64,000 bases of DNA, taken from contig CATNEN010000031.1 in NCBI GenBank assembly GCA_950097015.1, positions 1,860,001-1,924,000 on the forward strand. Reading direction: 5' to 3'. The notes below the pieces were generated by a model. It saw only the letters and a list, made by a program, of their open reading frames with translations. It searched no databases and had not been told where the DNA came from. The stretch comes from Macrostomum hystrix. Its lineage: Eukaryota > Platyhelminthes > Macrostomidae. The position numbers and the translations under genes are program-made. This document shows, piece by piece, positions 48,701-59,700 of this stretch (position 1 is its first letter; each line of letters opens with the position of its first letter).

Positions 48701-51700
48701 GTTCAAAGCATCAGATGACATGCTCTCGTCATGTCGCTGCTCGATCGGAGGTTCCGCTAGCTCCACTGATAGCAGCTGATCTTCGAACTCGATCTTGACA
48801 TCGTCAGGCTCTTGCTCGAGTCGCCTCACCAACTCGACAATGGCAGCGTTCTCGACTGCCAATGTCTCGTCTTTCTCGACATCGTCGTCATCGTCAGATC
48901 GTTGCAGTTGTCGAGCGAGCTGAGCCTCGTCAGTCTGCAGGTCGTGCTTTGCCTTGTTCAAAGCATCAGATGAGATGCCCTCGTCATGTCGCTGCTCGAT
49001 CGGAGGTTCCGCTAGCTCCACTGATAGCAGCTGATCTTCGAACTCGATCTTGACATCGTCAGGCTCTTGCTCGAGTCGCCTCACCAACTCGACAATGTCA
49101 GCGTTCTCGACTGCCAATGTCTCGCCTTTCTCGACATCGTCATCATCGTCAGATCGTTGCAGTTGTCGAGCGAGCTGATCCTCGTCAGTCTGCAGGTCGT
49201 GCTTTGCCTTGTTCAAAGCATCAGATGACATGCTCTCGTCATGTCGCTGCTCGATCGGAGGTTCCGCTAGCTCCACTGATAGCAGCTGATCTTCGAACTC
49301 GATCTTGACATCGTCAGGCTCTTGCTCGAGTCGCCTCACCAACTCGACAATGGCAGCGTTCTCGACTGCCAATGTCTCGTCTTTCTCGACATCGTCGTCA
49401 TCGTCAGATCGTTGCAGTTGTCGAGCGAGCTGAGCCTCGTCAGTCTGCAGGTCGTGCTTTGCCTTGTTCAAAGCATCAGATGAGATGCTCTCGTCATGTC
49501 GCTGCTCGATCGGAGGTTCCGCTAGCTCCACTGATAGCAGCTGATCTTCGAACTCGATCTTGACATCGTCAGGCTCTTGCTCGAGTCGCCTCACCAACTC
49601 GACAATGGCAGCGTTCTCGACTGCCAATGTCTCGTCTTTCTCGACATCGTCGTCATCGTCAGATCGTTGCAGTTGTCGAGCGAGCTGAGCCTCGTCAGTC
49701 TGCAGGTCGTGCTTTGCCTTGTTCAAAGCATCAGATGAGATGCTCTCGTCATGTCGCTGCTCGATCGGAGGTTCCGCTAGCTCCACTGATAGCAGCTGAT
49801 CTTCGAACTCGATCTTGACATCGTCAGGCTCTTGCTCGAGTCGCCTCACCAACTCGACAATGGCAGCGTTCTCGACTGCCAATGTCTCGTCTTTCTCGAC
49901 ATCGTCGTCATCGTCAGATCGTTGCAGTTGTCGAGCGAGCTGAGCCTCGTCAGTCTGCAGGTCGTGCTTTGCCTTGTTCAAAGCATCAGATGAGATGCTC
50001 TCGTCATGTCGCTGCTCGATCGGAGGTTCCGCTAGCTCCACTGATAGCAGCTGATCTTCGAACTCGATCTTGACATCGTCAGGCTCTTGCTCGAGTCGCC
50101 TCACCAACTCGACAATGGCAGCGTTCTCGACTGCCAATGTCTCGTCTTTCTCGACATCGTCATCATCGTCAGATCGTTGCAGTTGTCGAGCGAGCTGATC
50201 CTCGTCAGTCTGCAGTGCGTCCTTTGCCTTGTTCAAAGCATCAGATGAGATGCTCTCGTCATGTCGCTGCTCGATCGGAGGTTCCGCTAGCTCCACTGAT
50301 AGCAGCTGATCTTCGAACTCGATCTTGACATCGTCAGGCTCTTGCTCGAGTCGCCTCACCAACTCGACAATGGCAGCGTTCTCGACTGCCAAGGTCTCGC
50401 CTATTTTAGTCTGATCTGAATTTTTGAGCTTCTTCTGTGCTCGTGGAACTGACTCGCTGTTCGTCACTGTTTCTGTATACTCGTCAATTCGCCTACTCGA
50501 GTGACTTGCGTCTTGATCCTTGTGTAGATGAGGATTCACCATCTCTAGCGAAATTTTCTCATCATGAAGCGTGTCAGTTTCTAAATTTCGCATATCGTCG
50601 GCCTGTCTATGAAGTTGCTTCCATTGTGTAGAGTGCTCATCGCGTTTGTCTTCGCCTAATTCCAGCGCACTGGAACCATCTTCCGATGCAGTTCTGCCCC
50701 TGTCTTGCTCTCTCCATTGTGCCACTTGGCTTGATTGCTTCCTGCGAAAGCTTCCTTCTTTTTCGGCATTATCGTAGGTTTCAAAGTCTGAAACGTTATA
50801 TGACCCCCTATGTCGTTTGAATACGCCCAAGAGCTTTCCGAACACGTTCCTTTTGTGCCTCGGCGAATTAGAAGACTCGCGCGGCATCGTTGCCAAAGAA
50901 TCAGAACTCAGACTCTTGTCGGCAATTGTAGCACTCACACTAATACTGTGTGGTCTTATTACTGGTTTTGCAGTCCTTGACAAATCCTCACCAGACGTGT
51001 GTCGCATCTTCACTCTCGTTTCAAGGGGCTGAAATTCTGCACTTCCGAGGGACAGCCGCTTTACTATCCGACTGGGCTTTCTTTGCTCAAGTTCAACAGA
51101 CATACTCTCGTTTACATTGCTAACGAGAAGTTCAGAAGAAGACTCGCTTTGAACAAGGACTTCTTTATGCTCAATAGCGCGCTCATATTCGAGCGATGTC
51201 TGCGCAGCAGCTGCTTCTAAAGAGCAGCTCACATCTTGAACGAGTTGAATTAGCTTTTCTTCAAGCTCCACTGATAGCTGTTGATCTTCGAACTCGATCT
51301 TGACATCGTCAGGCTCTTGCTCGAGTCGCCTCACCAACTCGACAATGTCAGCGTTCTCGACTGCCAATGTCTCGCCTTTCTCGACATCGTCATCATCGTC
51401 AGATCGTTGCAGTTGTCGAGCGAGCTGATCCTCGTCAGTCTGCAGGTCGTGCTTTGCCTTGTTCAAAGCATCAGATGACATGCTCTCGTCATGTCGCTGC
51501 TCGATCGGAGGTTCCGCTAGCTCCACTGATAGCAGCTGATCTTCGAACTCGATCTTGACATCGTCAGGCTCTTGCTCGAGTCGCCTCACCAACTCGACAA
51601 TGGCAGCGTTCTCGACTGCCAATGTCTCGTCTTTCTCGACATCGTCGTCATCGTCAGATCGTTGCAGTTGTCGAGCGAGCTGATCCTCGTCAGTCTGCAG

Positions 51701-54700
51701 TGCGTCCTTTGCCTTGTTCAAAGCATCAGATGACATGCTCTCGTCATGTCGCTGCTCGATCGGAGGTTCCGCTAGCTCCACTGATAGCAGCTGATCTTCG
51801 AACTCGATCTTGACATCGTCAGGCTCTTGCTCGAGTCGCCTCACCAACTCGACAATGGCAGCGTTCTCGACTGCCAATGTCTCGTCTTTCTCGACATCGT
51901 CGTCATCGTCAGATCGTTGCAGTTGTCGAGCGAGCTGATCCTCGTCAGTCTGCAGTGCGTCCTTTGCCTTGTTCAAAGCATCAGATGACATGCTCTCGTC
52001 ATGTCGCTGCTCGATCGGAGGTTCCGCTAGCTCCACTGATAGCAGCTGATCTTCGAACTCGATCTTGACATCGTCAGGCTCTTGCTCGAGTCGCCTCACC
52101 AACTCGACAATGGCAGCGTTCTCGACTGCCAATGTCTCGTCTTTCTCGACATCGTCGTCATCGTCAGATCGTTGCAGTTGTCGAGCGAGCTGAGCCTCGT
52201 CAGTCTGCAGGTCGTGCTTTGCCTTGTTCAAAGCATCAGATGAGATGCTCTCGTCATGTCGCTGCTCGATCGGAGGTTCCGCTAGCTCCACTGATAGCAG
52301 CTGATCTTCGAACTCGATCTTGACATCGTCAGGCTCTTGCTCGAGTCGCCTCACCAACTCGACAATGTCAGCGTTCTCGACTGCCAATGTCTCGCCTTTC
52401 TCGACATCGTCGTCATCGTCAGATCGTTGCAGTTGTCGAGCGAGCTGATCCTCGTCAGTCTGCAGTGCGTCCTTTGCCTTGTTCAAAGCATCAGATGACA
52501 TGCTCTCGTCATGTCGCTGCTCGATCGGAGGTTCCGCTAGCTCCAATGATAGCAGCTGATCTTCGAACTCGATCTTGACATCGTCAGGCTCTTGCTCGAG
52601 TCGCCTCACCAACTCGACAATGGCAGCGTTCTCGACTGCCAATGTCTCGTCTTTCTCGACATCGTCATAATCGTCAGATCGTTGCAGTTGTCGAGCGAGC
52701 TGAGCCTCGTCAGTCTGCAGGTCGTGCTTTGCCTTGTTCAAAGCATCAGATGAGATGCTCTCGTCATGTCGCTGCTCGATCGGAGGTTCCGCTAGCTCCA
52801 ATGATAGCAGCTGATCTTCGAACTCGATCTTGACATCGTCAGGCTCTTGCTCGAGTCGCCTCACCAACTCGACAATGGCAGCGTTCTCGACTGCCAATGT
52901 CTCGTCTTTCTCGACATCGTCGTCATCGTCAGATCGTTGCAGTTGTCGAGCGAGCTGATCCTCGTCAGTCTGCAGTGCGTCCTTTGCCTTGTTCAAAGCA
53001 TCAGATGACATGCTCTCGTCATGTCGCTGCTCGATCGGAGGTTCCGCTAGCTCCACTGATAGCAGCTGATCTTCGAACTCGATCTTGACATCGTCAGGCT
53101 CTTGCTCGAGTCGCCTCACCAACTCGACAATGGCAGCGTTCTCGACTGCCAATGTCTCGTCTTTCTCGACATCGTCGTCATCGTCAGATCGTTGCAGTTG
53201 TCGAGCGAGCTGATCCTCGTCAGTCTGCAGTGCGTCCTTTGCCTTGTTCAAAGCATCAGATGACATGCTCTCGTCATGTCGCTGCTCGATCGGAGGTTCC
53301 GCTAGCTCCACTGATAGCAGCTGATCTTCGAACTCGATCTTGACATCGTCAGGCTCTTGCTCGAGTCGCCTCACCAACTCGACAATGGCAGCGTTCTCGA
53401 CTGCCAATGTGTCGGCTTTCTCGACATCGTCGTCATCGTCAGATCGTTGCAGTTGTCGAGCGAGCTGATCCTCGTCAGTCTGCAGTGCGTGCTTTGCCTT
53501 GTTCAAAGCATCAGATGAGATGCTCTCGTCATGTCGCTGCTCGATCGGAGGTTCCGCTAGCTCCACTGATAGCAGCTGATCTTCGAACTCGATCTTGACA
53601 TCGTCAGGCTCTTGCTCGAGTCGCCTCACCAACTCGACAATGGCAGCGTTCTCGACTGTCAATGTGTCGGCTTTCTCGACATCGTCGTCATCGTCAGATC
53701 GTTGCAGTTGTCGAGCGAGCTGATCCTCGTCAGTCTGCAGTGCCTGCTTTGCCTTGTTCAAAGCATCAGATGACATGCTCTCGTCATGTCGCTGCTCGAT
53801 CGGAGGTTCCGCTAGCTCCACTGATAGCAGCTGATCTTCGAACTCGATCTTGACATCGTCAGGCTCTTGCTCGAGTCGCCTCACCAACTCGACAATGTCA
53901 GCGTTCTCGACTGCCAATGTCTCGTCTTTCTCGACATCGTCGTCATCGTCAGATCGTTGCAGTTGTCGAGCGAGCTGAGCCTCGCCAGTCGGCAGTGCGT
54001 CCTTTGCCTTGTTCAAAGCATCAGATGACATGCTCTCGTCATGTCGCTGCTCGATCGGAGGTTCCGCTTGCTCCAATGATAGCAGCTGATCTTCGAACTC
54101 GATCTTGACATCGTCAGGCTCTTGCTCGAGTCGCCTCACCAACTCGACAATGGCAGCGTTCTCGACTGCCAATGTCTCGTCTTTCTCGACATCGTCGTCA
54201 TCGTCAGATCGTTGCAGTTGTCGAGCGAGCTGATCCTCGTCAGTCTGCACTGCGATTTTTTGTGCTTTTACATTCTCCTCGTCATGGGTTGTCTCGTTCG
54301 GAAATTGTTCCTTGTAAACATTTCGTGAAGCAGTCTTTTTAGAGTATTTTTGTTGTGGTAAATTATTTCCATACTGTCTGTTTTTAATTATTCTTTTCTC
54401 ATGCTTTTGATCTAGTTCGTAGGAACCGTGATGTTTCTTTGTTGCGGCTTTTAGCATTTTCAAGAACAAAATGGACCTCTTTAGCGATGCTGGACTGCCT
54501 ACATGCGTTGGTGTTGTTGGGCCTGACTCTCCTATTTCATTGTGTTCATTGTATTGTTTAGCTGCTCTTTCGAATTCCTTCAACTGGTCTGAGCTTGGAA
54601 GTGAATCTATCATTATTGTGAGGCTCTCGTAATTGAAGTCATTGTGATGGTTGGCCTGGAGAGTCGTTTTTACTGTGGCATCTTCTTCTGGAGGCCTGTC

Positions 54701-56681
54701 CCGGACTTCTTTGTTTTCATGATTTGTAGAGATGTCGGCTGCTGTTGGCTCTTTAGTGATCTGTTGCTTTGTACCAGCTTCATCTAGCTCTACCCACGCG
54801 GTCTCCACCAGGTCACTAGAATATTTTGTTTGATCTCCTTCCATCAGGTGCATTGAATGTGAGTGATTGCCTGTTTTGGTTCCTGTATTGGCATCGTGCA
54901 GGTCTGCTTTTCCTGGCCATTCCTGAGCGATGGCATCCTTGCGTCCATAGATACTGCTGCTGCCGTTCTTAGCGGATCCTAGCTGTATGTCAACTTCTAC
55001 CATGCTTATGACAGGCGATTCATCTTTGCGTCTGTATGTTGTAGATACTTTCCGCTGTACTGTCCCAGTGGAGTCCACGGGCTCAAAATCCACAACGCTA
55101 TTGAACTGTACAGTGCCTGGCCTGATGTACGCTGTGTCCGAATTTCGAAGTTGAGTGCGCTGCAGTGCTTTCTGTGAACTTGAGGTTTGGAATTTCTCCG
55201 GTTCTGATTGGCCCGTGCAACTCTGTCCAGTGTTTGGGTGTTTGTCAGCTTTGCTGCTCATGGGAATTGGCGGTCGGCCTAAGTTCTCGATTCTGGGCAG
55301 TGAGAGCCGTAGCTGCTTTATGTAGCTTGGCATGCTCTGTAGTCGGTCGTCTAAAATATTTAAAAAGACTTTGCTGTAAGGGCTCCTGGAAGTAGATCTG
55401 CTCTTTTTGTGTGACTTATAATTACAACTGATACAGTTTTAAACTTAAAATTATTGAACTGATTTTGAGTTGCTTGATTTATGGAAGACACTCCTCGCAC
55501 TTGTGTTTGCATTGCGCGATTCATCATTTGCGCTGAATTTAAAACAATAGGAAACGCTCACCTGGACGGCCTATCAGCTTCTGGTCGTCACTGGAGCCAG
55601 CCTGGCAGACTGGAATCGACTCACCCGAGTCACAAAATTCCAGCTCGATGAACTCAGCTTCGCCGTCCAGCATCACCTGGCAGATTGCGAGAAAATTGCC
55701 ACCGTGGGGCAGCTGCGCCAGGCTGCTGTCCTGTAGGCGAATCTGAATTTGTTTTCAAATCAACCAGAATTACCTATCGCCGTGCGAGGCAGGTGCGTGG
55801 ACTCTGCGTATGCGACTTGAAAGGTTAAGAACTCACATCGTAGCACTTTGGTTGCACTGCGACTCTGACGACAAATGAATACGGCGTTACGATGACATCA
55901 CCGCATTTGCCTCTACGGTTCGTCTGCTTGCCATTGCTGCGGTAGCTGATTTCGAATAGGCCTTCACTAGTCAGGCAGACATCTAGGAACTCGAGTTGCC
56001 AGTCCTCGGCTGCCAGGGTGACATTCAGCCTAGAGAGGCGTAGAATAGAGTTTGGTGTAGAATATAGAATATTTTTGTCTAATATAATAATAATAATGGT
56101 AATAATAATAATAATAATTGCAGCAGGGCCGTGGGCAATGCCACATCATTTGGTGACACTAGACCCTCAGCCATCGAGGAGGCAATTCTGCCCATTCCGA
56201 GCACACATGAGCTCACAGACACCGTACGCAGGCCACACTTAAACAGGTGTGTGCATCTGCCCTGACTTTCTCATCGTCAGGCAGTGTACACTCTCACTGT
56301 GCCTTGGAAGTTGGCCCTCAAAGGGCGTATATTGCACAACAGGCACCAAAGCCTTCTCTCCGCGGCTGCGTTACAAATGAATATGGCCTCACTGCGGAAT
56401 CGAGCTCAGGGGCATTGGTACGAGAGGTAAACGCGTTAACCGCTCTGCCACCGAGCCCCTAAATGCCTTATATATGAACTTATGTGTTTCATCTGGGGTA
56501 TTAAAAAAATAGTATTTTATATTTTATCTGCATATACTTTGCAGATGAAACGGCCGACTAAACTCTAAATCGCGTCTTTAGAAACAAAATTCAATGCCAC
56601 TCGTCATCATCTGACTCACGACTTTCCGTGCAGTACGCCCTTGGCTACAACAACGTCTCCAGTGATCAGGCTTGCTGACAT
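33718..56681 (-). CDS. Giant protein with five galectin-like domains and a 4.5-kilo-residue repeat linker, 13 exons
   Basis: Exons in transcript order: 56681-56620, 56029-55837, 55742-55562, 55350-41834, 41249-40596, 40446-40358, 40282-40069, 39598-39191, 38581-38465, 38366-37756, 36998-36785, 34036-33917, 33747-33718. All are GT-AG and every phase matches; the sum is 16,410 nt, 5,469 residues. Galectin-like domain 1 is residues about 1-130. Exon 4 encodes acidic repeats and basic segments. Domains 2-5 span about 4870-5000, 5005-5145, 5150-5310 and 5330-5460. The fold is read from pairs such as LTPFTARLPVRIRYGHSIVI and IHINGEYLMTYTMKLD...MYIEGDLMLEGLEI, or CALAINKKVV...WLVVNGNISLLSVEL, which match the galectin strand pattern. 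The sugar-binding signature (H-NPR, W--E-R) is not seen. An upstream acceptor at 56703 means the true start may lie further 5'. The function is unknown. If exon 4 is not spliced, translation stops at 41804. Confidence 0.78.
34324..34597. mobile_element. hAT-like MITE with 8-bp target duplication
   Basis: The terminal inverted repeats are CAGTGGCAGATCCAGG (left) and CAGAGGCAGATTTAGG (right, reverse-complemented). TATACAGT flanks it exactly on both sides (34316-34323 and 34598-34605). The interior is G-rich, with a short tandem repeat (GGGCGCCAGCGGCCGAAAAA and variants) and no transposase. An 8-bp duplication and a CAG-type end are hAT features. It lies in the intron 34037-36784 of the galectin-like gene. 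Confidence 0.87.
34750..35799 (-). pseudogene. Helitron Pif1-like helicase fragment, 5' truncated
   Basis: 349 residues covering only the C-terminal half of a Pif1/RecD-type helicase as carried by Helitron rolling-circle transposons. Visible motifs are LLLSGDFRQTLPVIPRG, CPRNDAANEIN, GAPIMLLRNLNAPRLCNGTR, FAMTINKAQGQSL and GQLYVACSRVG. The Walker A region and the Rep/HUH nuclease are absent upstream, so the copy is dead on arrival for transposition unless the rest is elsewhere. It lies on the same strand as, and inside an intron of, the galectin-like gene. I could not define the Helitron 3' end. Confidence 0.85.
36240..36375. repeat. Probable transposon tail with (CA)n and (GACA)n microsatellite
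   Basis: A sequence reading GGTTGAGCGGTTTCGGCGTC is followed by CACACA at about 36309-36330, then GACAGACAGACA, and ends near TTTTATATATATAGA. This arrangement resembles dispersed element tails seen in many invertebrate genomes, but I cannot assign the class. It abuts the 22-bp minisatellite. Confidence 0.5.
36430..36720. repeat. Intronic 22-bp minisatellite
   Basis: About twelve copies of AGCACTCATTCAGCATTCGA plus CA, with CATTTAG variants and a degraded right end. It lies in the intron 34037-36784 of the galectin-like gene, 65 bp from the donor-side exon 36785-36998. Confidence 0.93.
38713..39079 (+). mobile_element. tRNA-derived SINE, family B, copy 1, with 12-bp target duplication
   Basis: The head has GGAGCAGAGCGGTCAACGCG (A-box region) and GAGCCTGATTCCGCGG (B-box region). 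The body has GGGCCAACCTCTAGGGCACA and CCTGACGATGAAAAAGTCAG, and the tail is (ATT)n. GTGTACTTTCTA stands exactly on both sides (38701-38712 and 39080-39091). It lies in intron 38582-39190 of the galectin-like gene, in antisense. Confidence 0.9.
39858..39978. repeat. Microsatellite, AAATAAAC-type
   Basis: Repeats of AAATAAAC with a few A/C changes, in the intron 39599-40068 of the galectin-like gene. The open frame on the minus strand is an artefact. Confidence 0.9.
43625..44617 (-). repeat. 255-bp repeat block D, 4 copies
   Basis: Four units, the most diverged block (for example KAKDAVQTGEDQ and DVKKDETLAVENADLAEL). It grades into the unique C-terminal part of the exon. Confidence 0.9.
44618..45495 (-). 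repeat. Basic inter-block segment, copy 3
   Basis: About 293 residues with EEKLIQLVQDVSCSLEAAAA, KRNVFGKLLGVFKRHRGSYN and RRIDEYTETVTNSESVPRAQ. It appears identical to 46358-47235 and differs from 50393-51270 at only a couple of bases I noticed. Confidence 0.93.
45496..46357 (-). repeat. 255-bp repeat block C, 4 copies
   Basis: Four units in frame between two basic segments. Together with the adjacent basic segment it forms a 1,740-bp super-unit. Confidence 0.92.
46358..47235 (-). repeat. Basic inter-block segment, copy 2
   Basis: Copy of 44618-45495 offset by exactly 1,740 bp. Confidence 0.93.
47236..50392 (-). repeat. 255-bp repeat block B, 13 copies
   Basis: Thirteen units at strict 255-bp period. 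Variants (AQL/DQL, KHDLQ/KDALQ, SMSSD/SISSD/GISSD, GETLAVENAD/DETLAVENAA) recur in runs, so groups of three units behave as higher-order repeats. Confidence 0.95.
50393..51270 (-). repeat. Basic inter-block segment, copy 1
   Basis: Copy of the segment at 46358-47235, offset 4,035 bp (1,740 plus nine 255-bp units). I noticed two base differences (QADDM for QADDL, and a silent GAA/GAG-type change). Confidence 0.93.
51271..54230 (-). repeat. 255-bp repeat block A, 12 copies
   Basis: Twelve units. The first units (toward 54230) are a little more diverged (SLEQAEPPIEQ; VEKADTLTVEN). Confidence 0.94.
56078..56462 (-). mobile_element. tRNA-derived SINE, family B, copy 2
   Basis: On the minus strand it starts AGGGGCTCGGTGGCAGAGCG, then GAGCTCGATTCCGCAGTG (B box), and ends with the (ATT)n tail at 56078-56110. 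The body matches 38713-39079 throughout. It lies in the first intron (56030-56619) of the galectin-like gene in sense orientation. No clear target duplication was found. Confidence 0.87.
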
Positions 56682-56702
56682 ATTGTGCACTAGCAAACTC
56701 TC

Positions 56703-59700
56703 CTGGATTGAGAAGAGGATTAAAAAGCATTCGTCATTGCCTGATATAAGAGATCACATCTCATGCACATCAGGTAAACTTTGATTTAACTTACTCCGCG
56801 AGGACACCGGCCCGCTTCAGCTGAGCTCGGCTCATTGCTTAGCCCGGCAGTCTTGGGCCCACGAAATTTCAACATTTAATTTACTCCTCGCTGCCTTCAC
56901 AGCGAGGAACGTCGCTCTCCGTTTACTTTACCAATTTTGAAAAGCCGCTTGCTCAAAAACAAGCAAGAGATCTGCTGTTGTTTTTACCTTTGCGCAGACC
57001 TTTTCAAGAAAAAAAGGTTTAGGGCTGGAAGGCGTTGACGTCCCGGCCCAGATAATGAATAGCGCCAAGTTGCTTGTGTGTGTGGGGGAAGCACATGCGA
57101 TATCTTTTGATAAGGCATTTTTGACATAGCAAAAACGCGTTCTTCTGATAAGGCCTGTTTCAGTAAAAGCTCTTAGAAAATGTAGAAAAATCTGCTTCAA
57201 TAATGCGCGCGTTTGACTGAAACGCTGGGATAATAAATGCATAACAGTCAAAAGTAATTTAGAACGGTGAAAAAAACAAAATTTCAAAGCCTATTTGTAT
57301 CACCGCTTTAAAGAATCGAAAGCATTCATTTAAATTACGGCACCCAAAAACGAATAAAACGCACGAGAGCCAAGCTAGAGCATGTTTTTGCTTTGATTAA
57401 TTATCTAAGCGATTCTAAAAGTACAGCTGCTATCGAAACTCACAGTCACAGGCATATAAATTAACATGTATTATAGTTGTATGGAGACAACAGGTAAAAA
57501 TATCAATAAAACTGTAAAGTATATCATACGCTCATAATCTACGAACTAATGCTTGACTTCTTAATGGAGTGCCATCATGGTGCTTTACGCTACGACCCTA
57601 GCAAAATCTAAAAGGCTCCTTGAATACAAACTGTCTTGCAAAAAACTGATCGCAATGTTACAAAAATTCTATTCTATATCTGGAGTTTATTCAAGCCAAT
57701 AATTAGCAAATTCTCTTATGTTTTGGGGCAATTTACATTCTCGCACTGTGGATAGTCAGAAAACTTAGAGTTTTAGATTTAAATACTGTGATACCCAATG
57801 AGTATCATGATTACTGGAGTCACTGGACTATTAAAAGTATACAGAACACTTCAACCGATGCCCCCTAGCTTGGTGAAGGGATAAAAATCCGAAGCAAAAA
57901 ATACAAAATATAATTTTGCTTATGTAGTTAAACAAGGTACAATAATATATTCGGCTCAAAAACTTTATATCTTTTTCATGGCAAGCAAATATATTCTAAT
58001 AAAGTAATATGCACAATTAAGAGTGAAGCTAGAATGATTTTATTTGACTTGTGCTTTCAATTTTCCAGTAAAATGCGAGCTTTTTAAAACCGAGCTCGAA
58101 TATTATCACTATTGATACTTGATGGCCTCCCTTGACCCCTAGACTTCTTTCCAGCCCAGATTAAATTCCTCAGAATCGTTTCTTTTTTAGTAAAGTGGGG
58201 AACGTTTTAATATGCAACTAATTCACCAACCGCTTACTACTCTTTAAAGACTGGTTATGTGGGGGCTTTTTAAGAAATTTTATAATATTACTAAAAGGTT
58301 TAAATTTTTAATTAAATTTAAAGGTTTAGTCCTGACGATTTAAAATGACCTTTTTGGATTTTGCATAGGCCTAATATTTCATAAAAAAGCACTTTTATAT
58401 ATGAGCCATAATATATACTGATATACCATATTAAGCTGTTATTTTGTATTTTCTTTAACTCTTATTTTTATGTAGAATTTTTTATATTTTAGCTACAGTC
58501 TGAATAATGTTGGATACATGACAGAAAAACAATCAGAAGGCTAGAGTGCATGATAAAAATATTTCTTGCATCATTTTGAGTTAAAATGTGAAGTAAAAGA
58601 TCAGATTTAGAGTTGTGACTCAGTTTTTGATTTTCAACATTACAAACTTGCTATAGCAATCCTCTAGTTTCACACATTTAAGATAAAAACTTTCTAAGCT
58701 ACTGCAAGTAAATTTATAATTAGGCCCTATGCAGGAGTTTCCAAATGATATGGCAGTATTTTGGCTATGTCTATGCCTATGGCCAAAACTAAATAGAGAT
58801 AAAATAAGAGCAGAAAGTCACTAGAAAGGAAATATGATTTTACTCTTGTCTTGTTATTTTGCCTTAGCTTGGCATGATAAATGGTGAGCTAAGTATTGGA
58901 AAGTTCACAAGTAAACCAGCAATATTTTCATGTCAAGTGTGTTTGATTTAAAGTTATAGTTAGGACATAGAAAAAGTCATGGTAACTAAAAGGTTAATAA
59001 TCAATTCTTTATATATGTGGCTATGAACTTAAATGTAACAAGGACCTAGTGCATACCCTATTGCCTTTATACTCAGCATGTAAATGGAAAAGTCAATATT
59101 TTATCAAACAAGTATTGATTTTGTCACTAAAAATGTACCCTAGCCCAACAATGCAAGCCTTTTGTGGGGTAGCTTAGTGGACTCATACAATTATATATTG
59201 GACAAAAGTTTACTTTAAGTGCACTTTATTAAGCTAGCTATCTGTATGATTTTTACAAATTGCTAGCTTGAAGACAGACTGCATGCATGATCAGTGGTCT
59301 TAAATAAATGATCATACACAACCAAGCTATGAGCGTACCACTATTTCTACTTGTAGTAGAAAGTGGAGGACTAGAAGTTAGGTTAGTCTATATGTATTTT
59401 AAGATGATGCTGAGTATGTCTAGGCCTATCTAAAGTGCCAGAATAGTTTAAGGTGTAGCATTTCTCTCTGACATAAAATAGTATAATATGCATATATGTT
59501 TGATGTTCCTCATCAGGGTGTTTTAAATTTAAAATATTTTTGTAAAAAAATTACATTAGCTTATTTAGGATTTCTACATGAATTTCTACATTTATTATTA
59601 TGTAAATTATTACTGTTAGATTGCTTTGTCAAGCATAGCTACAAGCAATACATAAATGCTATGCTATGTAGTTCAGTGACATACTTGATCGATACATTAG

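Larger units (their letters stand above)
41834..55350 (-). other. 13.5-kb single exon: repeat linker of the galectin-like gene
   Basis: It begins after acceptor TATTTTAG with two bases completing a codon, and can splice out at 41834 (GACTTT|GTGAGC) to the exon at 41249. Residues order: about 350 of unique Ser/Thr/Gln-rich sequence; 12 repeats of 85 residues; a basic segment; 13 repeats; a basic segment; 4 repeats; a basic segment; 4 repeats; then about 600 residues of unique acidic sequence. Each 85-residue unit carries LVRRLEQEPDDVKIEFEDQ, EPPIEQRHDES, DALNKAK and QLARQLQRSDDDDDVEK. It is strongly acidic and probably helical in part. The frame is unbroken over 4,500 codons, which argues for selection on the protein. 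Confidence 0.85.

Noticed and set aside
43805-54328. About thirty plus-strand 63-residue frames starting MSRLSRHR
   Set aside because: Antisense shadows of the 255-bp coding repeat, whose period is a multiple of three.
56928-57287. 119-residue minus-strand frame
   Set aside because: No family resemblance, no splice context, AT-rich intergenic position.
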